NCBI GenBank assembly: GCA_945835425.1
Contig: CAMAJC010000130.1
Span: 1 to 5,987, forward strand
Origin: an uncultured Clostridia bacterium
GTDB lineage: Bacteria; Bacillota; Clostridia; Oscillospirales; Ruminococcaceae
DNA length: 5,987 nt
Direction of reading: 5' to 3'
A model generated the notes under the pieces. It searched no databases. It had not been told where the DNA came from and worked only from the letters and a program-made list of their open reading frames with translations. The position numbers and the translations under genes are program-made. The stretch's first letter is position 1. Each line of letters begins with the position of its first letter. This document shows positions 1 through 5,468 of the stretch, piece after piece.

Positions 1-6
1 GGTTCC

Positions 7-44
7 GATGTCCTTCGGACATCTACAGTCCGGCGGACTGTTTT
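7..44 (+). repeat. Two tandem short hairpins, the second followed by TTTT
   Basis: Two adjacent inverted repeats are visible. The first pairs GATGTCC (7-13) with GGACATC (17-23) around a 3-nt loop. The second pairs ACAGTCC (25-31) with GGACTGT (35-41) around GGC, and its last base begins a run of four T (41-44). Both share the same apical core, GTCC-nnn-GGAC. The second could be a weak intrinsic terminator of a gene lying to the left, but the T-run is short. They could also be part of an intergenic repeat family. No coding function is supported here. Confidence 0.45.
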
Positions 45-50
45 GAAAAG

Positions 51-81
51 AGGGGGCGGCCTGCAAGTGAGGCCGCCCCCT
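51..81. repeat. Perfect 12-bp intergenic palindrome
   Basis: AGGGGGCGGCCT (51-62) is perfectly complementary to AGGCCGCCCCCT (70-81), with a 7-nt loop. The RNA hairpin would be very stable in either direction. On the + strand no T-tract follows. On the - strand the bases after the stem read CTTTTC, so it could act as a weak terminator for leftward transcripts. It resembles the other T-tract-free palindromes of this window (3023-3054, 5392-5420, 5931-5958). Confidence 0.6.
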
Positions 82-143
82 GAGAACTGTCCGAAAAGCA
101 CTCACGCTGCAAAAAACACAAAACGTGCGTTTCTCGACAGTCT

Positions 144-175
144 GACGCGGGACAGAAAGGTCTCGCGTCTTTTTT
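144..175 (+). terminator. Intrinsic terminator of an upstream + strand transcript
   Basis: GACGCGGGAC (144-153) pairs with GTCTCGCGTC (160-169) over 10 bp with one G-U pair and a loop of AGAAAG, followed directly by six T (170-175). This is a canonical rho-independent terminator. The gene it ends must lie to the left of the window, because no credible coding sequence is seen in 1-143. It isolates the RNase J promoter from upstream transcription. Confidence 0.85.
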
Positions 176-382
176 GCGTCTGTTTATCCGGAAACAGAAC
201 GGCTTTTGCCCCGCGGCGTATATTTGCGACCGGTCCGCGTATACTTTAAACAGGATACCGGCTGTGTACTGATGGCCAAAATCATTTGGTTCCGCTCCGG
301 CTCTTTATCCATGCAAAGTGGCAAAAAAAGGGCTGAAAAAATGAGAGAAAATCAGAGATTTGGTAAAATTGACAAAGTTTGC
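176..382. other. Intergenic stretch, no recognised content
   Basis: Between the terminator and the RNase J promoter I see no gene with a ribosome binding site and no recognised RNA. Small items are a perfect 8-bp palindrome GACCGGTC (228-235) and a -10-like TATACT (240-245) with no matching -35 at the right distance. Reading frames that remain open here run through the terminator or promoter and show no family resemblance. Confidence 0.5.
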
Positions 383-411
383 TTGACAAAATTCGGGATA
401 ACGGCTAAAAT
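383..411 (+). promoter_or_regulatory. SigA-type promoter of the RNase J gene
   Basis: A perfect -35 TTGACA (383-388), a 17-bp spacer and a -10 TAAAAT (406-411, one mismatch to TATAAT) form a strong housekeeping promoter, with transcription expected to start near 418. The same hexamers and spacer occur in front of gdpP (3170-3198). No other credible promoter is seen between here and the RNase J start, so the mRNA should carry a leader of about 500 nt. Confidence 0.8.
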
Positions 412-647
412 TATAGTATCTAATTTGTTCGGATCACAGTTTTTGCAGCGGATTGACAGCGTTTTGATTCCTGCCGGCCGGTGTATTGCAGCCCTGCTGA
501 CTTCGCAGTTTCCCGGGGCTTCATGCGTATCTGCGATTTTCCCCGCTCTTTTTGGTTTCTGAACAGCCGCGGACGGATTATGGACGGTTCAGAAAAGGGC
601 GGCGCGGAGTATAGTCGCAGCTGCCGGGGCAGATTTGCCTTCCGTTT

Positions 648-671
648 TTTCAGCCTTTCAGCTTTTCAGCC
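648..671 (+). repeat. Three tandem 8-nt repeats, TTTCAGCY
   Basis: TTTCAGCC (648-655), TTTCAGCT (656-663) and TTTCAGCC (664-671) follow one another without a gap. Two of the three units lie inside the terminator-like hairpin of the leader, so a change in copy number would alter its fold. A chance origin in a pyrimidine-rich stretch is possible. Confidence 0.5.
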
Positions 672-695
672 GGAAAGGTGTTTGGTTTTATTTTT
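654..695 (+). terminator. Possible attenuator or terminator within the RNase J leader
   Basis: CCTTTC (654-659) pairs with GAAAGG (673-678), with a small inner GCT/AGC stem (661-663 with 668-670). Downstream is a T-rich run at 679-695 with 12 T in 17 bases, interrupted by G and A. An alternative, stronger stem uses CCTTCCG (638-644) with CGGAAAGG (671-678, one bulged A) and ends at the same place. The T-tract is imperfect, so termination may be partial. If real, transcripts would end near 690 and only some polymerases would reach RNase J. Confidence 0.35.
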
Positions 696-811
696 ATGCA
701 AGGGCGTTTTGCGGCCAGTTTAGCCGGAAGCGGTATTTATTGCTGCCATGCAGCGCAGAAACTTCCCACTGATGAACAGATGAGCATGTACACATAGACT
801 TAAACCCGTAA

Positions 812-896
812 CCTGTTTTGTGTTCAGTCAGGAAAAGAAGCATCAAAGGCTCTGAACACACGCTCCCCGGCATTTCCGGCCGGGACGGGAAACAGG
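812..896 (+). promoter_or_regulatory. Predicted three-way-junction RNA element before the RNase J ribosome binding site
   Basis: Three mutually compatible stems are visible: a closing stem CCTGTTT (812-818) with AAACAGG (890-896), a second stem GTGTTCAG (820-827) with CTGAACAC (852-859), perfect over 8 bp, and a third CCCGGC (866-871) with GCCGGG (879-884). The closing stem ends 7 nt before the Shine-Dalgarno sequence (904-911), so the fold could affect translation. TGAACA at 773-778 can also pair with the 821-826 strand, offering an alternative fold. No known riboswitch is recognised. Confidence 0.4.
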
Positions 897-903
897 CTCC
901 AAC

Positions 904-911
904 AGAAAGGA
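904..911 (+). promoter_or_regulatory. Shine-Dalgarno AGAAAGGA that decides the RNase J start
   Basis: AGAAAGGA matches the 16S anti-Shine-Dalgarno extension over 8 bases, and the identical octamer precedes rplI at 5453-5460. It abuts the ATG at 912, leaving no usable spacing. The in-frame GTG at 924 lies 12 nt downstream, long but workable, and compares with 8 nt at rplI. This favours GTG 924 as the true start. Confidence 0.6.
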
Positions 912-923
912 ATGATCGTAGTA

Positions 924-3008
924 GTGGCAAAATCACAGAACACAAAAGTAATTGACGCGATCCTGTCGTCCTCAGGCTCCGCACAGACCTCCTCCGCCAA
1001 ATCCGGTTCGGCCAGACGCAGCCGCCGGGTAAAAGGCTTTTCCGGCTCCGCACAAGGCTCTTCCGCAGAGAAAAAGAGCACCCTTCCCGAGCTGGTCATG
1101 ACGGCTGCCGATGTAGCAGCCCTGGAAAACAACGCCGGTGCGCCGAGGGCCAAAACGCCCCAGAAGCGCCGCAGCCGCAGAAATGTCACCCTTAAGGAAA
1201 TGCCGAAAGACGTCAGCGTCGTTGAAGTCGAAAAAGACGAGATTCAGCGGGAAATCCTCACCCCCGAAGCGGCTTATGACCTCGTTTCCCAGCCCGCACC
1301 CCGGAAAAACCGCCGCCGGTATGCCAAGTCCTCCGAAGGGAAAAAGCCGACCCTGCGCATTATCCCCCTCGGCGGCCTCAATGAGATCGGCAAGAACCTC
1401 ACCGTCTATGAGTCCGGCAAGGATATCCTGATCGTCGACTGCGGCATGGGCTTCCCCGATGCCGATATGCTGGGCGTAGACCTCGTTATCCCCGATTTCA
1501 CCTACCTTGAAAAGAACAAAGACAAAATCCGCGGTATGATCATCACCCACGGCCATGAGGACCATATCGGCTCGATCCCGTACTTCCTGAAAAAATTCGG
1601 CGTCGATATCCCGATCTACGGCGCAAAGCTGACCCTCGGCCTCATTGACGGCAAGCTCAAGGAGCACGGCCTCGCGGGCAAAGCAAAGCTTATCCGCTTT
1701 ATGCCCGGCGACGTCATCAAGCTGGGCTGCTTCACCGTCGAAGCGATTCATGTCAATCACTCGATTCCCGACGCCATGGCCTTCGCCATCACCACGCCGG
1801 CAGGCGTCGTCGTCCATTCGGGCGACTTTAAGGTCGACTATACCCCCATCGAGGGCAAGATGATCGATCTGGCGCGGTTTGCCGAGCTGGGCAAGCAGGG
1901 CGTCCTCTGCCTGCTGAGCGAGTCCACCAACGCCGAACGTCCCGGCTATACCGACAGCGAACGCAACGTCGGCAGGGCTCTGGGCAGCCTGTTCCAGCAG
2001 GCCGGCGACCGGCGCATCATCATCGCCACCTTCTCCTCCAACATCCACCGCATCCAGCAGATCGTCAATCTGGCGGCGGAGCACGGCAGAAAGGTCGCGG
2101 TTTCCGGCCGCAGCATGGTCAACGTCGTCACGACCGCCATCGAACTGGGATATCTCAGCGTTCCGAAGGACATTCTCATCGACGCGGACAATATCGGCCG
2201 CTATACCGCCGACCGGCTGGTCATCATCACCACCGGCAGCCAGGGCGAACCGATGTCGGCCCTGTCCCGGATGGCTGCGGGCGAACACCGCAAGATTCAG
2301 GTAACGCCCAACGACTTCATCATCATCTCCGCAAACCCCATCCCCGGCAACGAAAAGCACGTTACCAGAGTTATCAACGACCTCTTGAAGCTGGGCGCGG
2401 AAGTCATCAGCAAATCGATGTACGAGGTTCACGTTTCCGGCCACGCCTGCCAGAATGAGTTAAAGCTCCTGATGTCGATCGTCAAGCCGAAATTCTTCGT
2501 CCCCATCCACGGCGAATACAAGCACCTCTCGGAACACGCCGAGCTGGCGCGGGAGATGGGCATCCAGCCGGACAATATCCTGCTGGCCGATCTGGGTCAG
2601 GTCATTGAGCTGACGCCCGAGACGATGCAGGTCACCGGCACCGTTGAGGCCGGACGGGTATTTGTCGACGGTTACGGCGTCGGCGACGTCGGCAGCATCG
2701 TCCTCCGCGACCGCAAGCATCTGGCGCAGGACGGCCTGATTATCGTCGTTGTCACCATCGAAAGCGAATCCGGCGCAGTCGTCGCCGGTCCGGATATCGT
2801 TTCCCGCGGCTTTGTCTACGTCCGGGAATCGGAGGAACTGATGGAGACGGCAAGACAGCTGGTCAAAGATACGCTGGATGACTGCCAGCAGAAGGAAATC
2901 CGCGAATGGAGCGCCATCAAGCTGCGGGTCAAAGACTCCCTGTCGTCGTTCATCTACAAGAAGACCAAGAGAGACCCAATGATTCTGCCGATTATCATGG
3001 AGATTTGA
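924..3008 (+). CDS. rnj: Ribonuclease J (metallo-beta-lactamase / beta-CASP nuclease) with long N-terminal extension
   Basis: RNase J is a cytoplasmic zinc-dependent exo/endoribonuclease central to mRNA decay and RNA maturation in Firmicutes. Starting at GTG 924 the protein has 694 residues, or 698 from the ATG at 912, which overlaps no usable Shine-Dalgarno spacing. Residues 1 to about 143 form a low-complexity, Ser/Ala- and Arg/Lys-rich tail, probably disordered, with a repeated S-G-S-A-Q-x-S-S-A (17-25, 40-48) and basic patches KRRSRR and RKNRRRY. The metallo-beta-lactamase fold begins near LRIIPLGGLNEIG (144). Metal ligands are visible: HGHEDH (209-214), the NHSIPD region (His279 in it), Asp301 in SGDFK and His529 in PIHGEY. 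The beta-CASP insert contains TGSQGEP (437-443), and HVSGH is at 503-507. The C-terminal domain ends in RDPMILPIIMEI. B. subtilis RNase J1 is 555 residues, so the extra length is almost all N-terminal. Whether it is the J1 or J2 type cannot be told. It has its own promoter and terminator. A second copy of its 3' end lies at 3049-3105. Confidence 0.95.
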   Translation: MAKSQNTKVIDAILSSSGSAQTSSAKSGSARRSRRVKGFSGSAQGSSAEKKSTLPELVMTAADVAALENNAGAPRAKTPQKRRSRRNVTLKEMPKDVSVVEVEKDEIQREILTPEAAYDLVSQPAPRKNRRRYAKSSEGKKPTLRIIPLGGLNEIGKNLTVYESGKDILIVDCGMGFPDADMLGVDLVIPDFTYLEKNKDKIRGMIITHGHEDHIGSIPYFLKKFGVDIPIYGAKLTLGLIDGKLKEHGLAGKAKLIRFMPGDVIKLGCFTVEAIHVNHSIPDAMAFAITTPAGVVVHSGDFKVDYTPIEGKMIDLARFAELGKQGVLCLLSESTNAERPGYTDSERNVGRALGSLFQQAGDRRIIIATFSSNIHRIQQIVNLAAEHGRKVAVSGRSMVNVVTTAIELGYLSVPKDILIDADNIGRYTADRLVIITTGSQGEPMSALSRMAAGEHRKIQVTPNDFIIISANPIPGNEKHVTRVINDLLKLGAEVISKSMYEVHVSGHACQNELKLLMSIVKPKFFVPIHGEYKHLSEHAELAREMGIQPDNILLADLGQVIELTPETMQVTGTVEAGRVFVDGYGVGDVGSIVLRDRKHLAQDGLIIVVVTIESESGAVVAGPDIVSRGFVYVRESEELMETARQLVKDTLDDCQQKEIREWSAIKLRVKDSLSSFIYKKTKRDPMILPIIMEI

Positions 3009-3022
3009 CGCTTTGTGAAAGG

Positions 3023-3054
3023 GTATATTTTCCCGCTGGCGCGGGGAAATATAC
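3023..3054. repeat. 14-bp palindrome between the two copies of the RNase J 3' end
   Basis: GTATATTTTCCCGC (3023-3036) pairs with GCGGGGAAATATAC (3041-3054) around TGGC, 14 bp with a single G-U pair. No T-tract follows on either strand, so it is not a typical terminator. The right arm overlaps the first two codons (ATA TAC) of the duplicated 3' end. Its core TTTTCCC...GCGGGGAAA is shared with the palindrome at 5392-5420. Confidence 0.7.
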
Positions 3055-3105
3055 AGAAAGAGCGAGCGCGACCCGATGATACTTCCGGTTATCATGGAAA
3101 TCTGA
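3049..3105 (+). pseudogene. Detached second copy of the RNase J 3' end (18 codons plus stop)
   Basis: Reading from 3049 gives IYRKSERDPMILPVIMEI and a TGA. The real RNase J ends IYKKTKRDPMILPIIMEI-stop at 2952-3008. By my count 44 of 57 bases and 14 of 18 residues match. The four replacements are K/R, T/S, K/E and I/V, and most other base differences are at third codon positions. That pattern means both copies diverged under selection as coding sequence. The copy is not in frame with the gene (offset 97 bp), has no start codon or ribosome binding site of its own, and is followed at once by the intrinsic terminator. I read it as a displaced remnant of an original rnj 3' end, not an expressed gene. 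Confidence 0.75.
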
Positions 3106-3118
3106 TTTTATACCTTTC

Positions 3119-3166
3119 AAAAAGCGCCTGCCGGGAATCCGTTTATGCGTCCCAGCGGGCGTTTTT
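3119..3166 (+). terminator. Intrinsic terminator of the RNase J transcript
   Basis: The left arm 3119-3136 (AAAAAGCGCCTGCCGGGA) pairs with the right arm 3150-3166 (TCCCAGCGGGCGTTTTT) with one bulged G, one C/A mismatch and one T-G pair, ending in five T (3162-3166). It lies after the duplicated 3' end, not directly after the functional stop codon, as expected if the detached copy is the original gene end. The gdpP promoter begins 3 bp further on. Confidence 0.85.
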
Positions 3167-3169
3167 CGG

Positions 3170-3198
3170 TTGACAAAACGTACAGAATGCGATAAAAT
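3170..3198 (+). promoter_or_regulatory. SigA-type promoter of gdpP
   Basis: TTGACA (3170-3175), a 17-bp spacer and TAAAAT (3193-3198) form a strong promoter, with transcription expected to begin near 3205. The hexamers and spacing are identical to those of the RNase J promoter (383-411), and both -35 boxes continue as TTGACAAAA. It should drive gdpP and probably rplI. Confidence 0.85.
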
Positions 3199-3201
3199 AG
3201 T

Positions 3202-3241
3202 CATACTAACATGAGGTAGTATGTCCATATCAATATACTAC
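3202..3241 (+). promoter_or_regulatory. Inverted repeat at the gdpP start point, possible operator or alternative RNA stem
   Basis: CATACTA (3202-3208) and TAGTATG (3217-3223) are perfect inverted repeats separated by 8 bp and span the predicted transcription start, a usual place for a repressor site. A third element, ATACTAC (3235-3241), can pair with GTAGTAT (3216-3222) instead, so in RNA the middle strand could choose between two partners. I cannot assign a regulator family. The rest of the roughly 140-nt leader holds a weak stem, ATGGTAAT (3271-3278) with ATTACCGT (3291-3298), and TTTATC/GATAAA (3302-3316). Confidence 0.4.
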
Positions 3242-3346
3242 AAAATGTTTATTTCGCGTAAAAAATACAAATGGTAATAATGCATCTGAAATTACCGTCT
3301 GTTTATCTTTGATAAATAATACATTCTGTATTGTGGGGAGAACACA

Positions 3347-5341
3347 ATGAAACGTCCGAGAGTCTGGAATATCAAGACGCATATGCTGATCCTGATCGCG
3401 GTGTGTATCATACTGGCCCTGGCGACCTGGTTTATACGTCCGGTGATCGGGTATATTGTCGGGTGCATTGCCCTTGCCTACGGGATATATCTGCTTGTGC
3501 GGCTGCGGAAAACCAACCGGCATATCCGCGGGATGCTGGAAAAAATCGCGTCCCAGCTGGACCCTGCCCAGCAGGAGATGCTCAGCCATTTTCCGCTGCC
3601 CTGTATCGCGGTCAGCGACTCGGGCGAGATCATCTGGTACAGCAGCTCCTTCCAGACAAATGTCCTGGGCAAGCGGGAACTGATCGGACAGCCGGTGAGC
3701 GTTTTGACCAGCGTTTCGATGGAGCAGTTCTGCCAGAAGGAAGTTTCCCTGCAGATCGGCGGCCGTTCCTATCATGTGCGCGGATTCCATCCGGGAGACG
3801 TCAGCATCCCTGCGGCCGGTTCCGCGGCAGAGAATGCCAGCGATAATTTTTACCTTTTGTATTTTATCGACGTCACCGAGATCGAGCGGGACGCGCTCCT
3901 TTACCGGCAGACCCGTCCGTCGGTCATGCTGATCGTGCTGGACAACTATAACGAGCTGATGCAAAAGGCAAAGGAAAGCGAAAAGTCCCGCATCCTTAGC
4001 GCTGTGGACAGCCTGCTGGAAGATTTCAGCAACAAGATGACCAACAGCTTCATCAAACGGTATGACGGCGAACAGTTCATGATGGTGGTGGAGGAGCAGC
4101 ACCTCGAAAAGATTATCGAAAGCCGCTTCGCCATCCTCGACGATGTCCGCAAGATCGAAACCGGCGGTATCCCCGTCACCCTCTCGATCGGCATCGGCCG
4201 CGGAGAGAAGAATCTGGCCGAGAGCGAAAACTCTGCCCGGCAGGCGCTGGATATGGCGCTGGGACGCGGCGGCGACCAGGTAGCCATCAAAAACGGCACC
4301 CTCTATGAGTTCTACGGCGGCGTCTCCAAGGGCGTCGAGAAACGCACCAAGGTCAAGTCCCGCATGGTGGCAAACGCTTTGTCGGAGCTGATCAGCAACG
4401 CGGACAAGGTCCTGGTCATGGGCCATAAATTCGGCGACCTCGACTGCGTCGGCGCGTCGGCCGGTATGGCGACCGCTATCCGTTCCATGGGCAAAAAGGC
4501 GTACATCGTCATCGACCGGGAGAAAAACCTGTCCAAGACCCTCATCGAGATGGTCAAGTCGGACGGCAACCATGACCTGTTCATCGACCCGGACGAAGCC
4601 CTCTTTTCGATCACCCCGCAGACCCTTCTGATCGTCTGCGATACCCATACCCGCAACCTCGTGGAATCCCAGCAGGTCTATGAACGGTGCAAGACCGTCG
4701 TCGTTATCGACCACCACCGCAAGATGGTCAACCATATCGACAACGCCGTCATCTTCTACCACGAGCCCTATGCCTCCTCGGCCTCCGAGATGGTCACGGA
4801 GCTTATCCAGTATATGGGCGAGAACTGCAAGGTCACTTCGGTCGTCGCACAGGCGCTGCTGGCCGGCATCATGCTCGACACCCGCAGCTTTGCGATGCGC
4901 ACCGGCGTGCGGACCTTCGAGGCGGCGGCTTACCTGCGGCGGATCGGCGCCGATACGGTCGTGGTCCGCAAGATGTTCTCCAATACGATGGACTCTTACC
5001 AGCGCAAGTCCCGTATCGTCTCCAATGCCCAGATCTACCGCAAATGCGCCGTGGCTCAGAGCGATTTTTCCTCGGACGATATGCGGGTCGTCGCACCGCA
5101 GGCGGCTGACGAGCTGCTCGGCATCGATAACGTCGACGCGTCCTTCGTCCTCTATGAGACCAGCGGGACGATCAATATTTCCGCCCGCAGCATGGGCCTT
5201 ATCAATGTTCAGGTCATCATGGAAAAGATGGGCGGCGGCGGCCACCAGACCATGGCGGCTACCCAGCTCAAAGGCGTCGAGATGGAAAAGGCGAAACAGC
5301 AGCTTTTTGAAAGCATCGACGACTACTATACAACCCACTGA
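3347..5341 (+). CDS. gdpP: GdpP-type membrane-bound cyclic-di-AMP phosphodiesterase (DHH/DHHA1)
   Basis: GdpP (YybT) proteins hydrolyse the second messenger c-di-AMP to pApA, influencing osmotic balance, cell wall and beta-lactam tolerance. The 664 residues match the family length (B. subtilis about 659). Two hydrophobic helices (about 11-30 and 33-51) anchor the protein. A PAS-like domain covers roughly 70-180. A GGDEF-like domain (about 190-315) is degenerate: the signature reads YDGEQF at 239-244, so no diguanylate cyclase activity is expected. The DHH domain is intact, with GHKFGDLD (359-366: His360, Asp364, Asp366), Asp432 in CDTHTR, DHHR (455-458) and Asp511 in MLDTR. The DHHA1 domain carries GGGGH (629-633). 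All metal-binding positions expected of the family appear present. The ATG is preceded by GGGGAG (3335-3340) at a 6-nt spacing. It lies just upstream of rplI, as in Bacillus. I see no damage to the gene. Confidence 0.95.
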   Translation: MKRPRVWNIKTHMLILIAVCIILALATWFIRPVIGYIVGCIALAYGIYLLVRLRKTNRHIRGMLEKIASQLDPAQQEMLSHFPLPCIAVSDSGEIIWYSSSFQTNVLGKRELIGQPVSVLTSVSMEQFCQKEVSLQIGGRSYHVRGFHPGDVSIPAAGSAAENASDNFYLLYFIDVTEIERDALLYRQTRPSVMLIVLDNYNELMQKAKESEKSRILSAVDSLLEDFSNKMTNSFIKRYDGEQFMMVVEEQHLEKIIESRFAILDDVRKIETGGIPVTLSIGIGRGEKNLAESENSARQALDMALGRGGDQVAIKNGTLYEFYGGVSKGVEKRTKVKSRMVANALSELISNADKVLVMGHKFGDLDCVGASAGMATAIRSMGKKAYIVIDREKNLSKTLIEMVKSDGNHDLFIDPDEALFSITPQTLLIVCDTHTRNLVESQQVYERCKTVVVIDHHRKMVNHIDNAVIFYHEPYASSASEMVTELIQYMGENCKVTSVVAQALLAGIMLDTRSFAMRTGVRTFEAAAYLRRIGADTVVVRKMFSNTMDSYQRKSRIVSNAQIYRKCAVAQSDFSSDDMRVVAPQAADELLGIDNVDASFVLYETSGTINISARSMGLINVQVIMEKMGGGGHQTMAATQLKGVEMEKAKQQLFESIDDYYTTH

Positions 5342-5391
5342 GGAATCTCTGATTTATCCCACTTTTCTCTTTATCGGAGACTGGTTCGTGC

Positions 5392-5420
5392 GGTTTTCCC
5401 CGCCGGAGGCGGGGAAAACC
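5392..5420. repeat. Perfect 13-bp palindrome between gdpP and rplI
   Basis: GGTTTTCCCCGCC (5392-5404) is perfectly complementary to GGCGGGGAAAACC (5408-5420) around a GGA loop. The bases after it (ATTCAATC) are not T-rich, so complete termination is not expected. It could stabilise the 3' end of gdpP mRNA, tune readthrough into rplI, or belong to an intergenic repeat family with the palindrome at 3023-3054. No promoter is seen between gdpP and rplI. Confidence 0.7.
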
Positions 5421-5468
5421 ATTCAATCAAAGGTTCCCTAATCTGCAATTTCAGAAAGGAAGATATAC

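Larger units (their letters stand above)
418..923 (+). promoter_or_regulatory. Long structured 5' leader of the RNase J mRNA
   Basis: About 506 nt separate the predicted transcription start from the preferred RNase J start codon. I recognise no tRNA, riboswitch class or known structural RNA in it. It does contain several complementary pairs: an 8-bp perfect stem TTCTGAAC (557-564) with GTTCAGAA (587-594), a terminator-like hairpin (654-695), a small nested stem-loop (GGAAG 726-730 with CTTCC 762-766, enclosing GCTGC 742-746 with GCAGC 750-754) and a three-way junction next to the ribosome binding site (812-896). From family knowledge, the mRNA of the other main bacterial endonuclease, E. coli RNase E, carries a 361-nt leader used for feedback control. 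A similar role here is only inference. Confidence 0.5.

Noticed and set aside
240..245. TATACT as a -10 box
   Set aside because: No -35-like hexamer lies 16-18 bp upstream.
369..374. A first TTGACA just upstream of the RNase J -35 box, and another at 453-458
   Set aside because: Neither has a -10-like hexamer at 16-18 bp.
1..562. Open reading frames in the left intergenic region (43-249, 206-562)
   Set aside because: They run through the hairpins, the terminator at 144-175 and the promoter at 383-411. They lack a credible ribosome binding site and their translations resemble no family.
418..923. Known RNA class (riboswitch, T-box, RNase P RNA, SRP RNA, 6S) in the RNase J leader
   Set aside because: None of the conserved sequences I know for these classes is visible. 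The structure is therefore reported only as unassigned.
972..2444. Long antisense frame opposite RNase J
   Set aside because: It is the GC-rich codon shadow of a clear RNase J reading frame. Its Asp/Gly/Val-rich translation is typical of such shadows and it has no start signals.
4061..4084. Active diguanylate cyclase site in GdpP
   Set aside because: The signature reads YDGEQF in place of GGDEF, as in other GdpP proteins with a degenerate domain.
3230..5338. Antisense frame of about 700 codons opposite gdpP
   Set aside because: It mirrors gdpP almost end to end, has shadow-type composition, and the sense strand holds all DHH/DHHA1 motifs.
5341..5441. Possible duplicated sequence flanking the palindrome after gdpP, like that at rnj (GAATCTCTGATT versus GGTTCCCTAATC)
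   Set aside because: Only about 8 of 15 bases match, the left segment is not in the gdpP frame, and the similarity is within chance.
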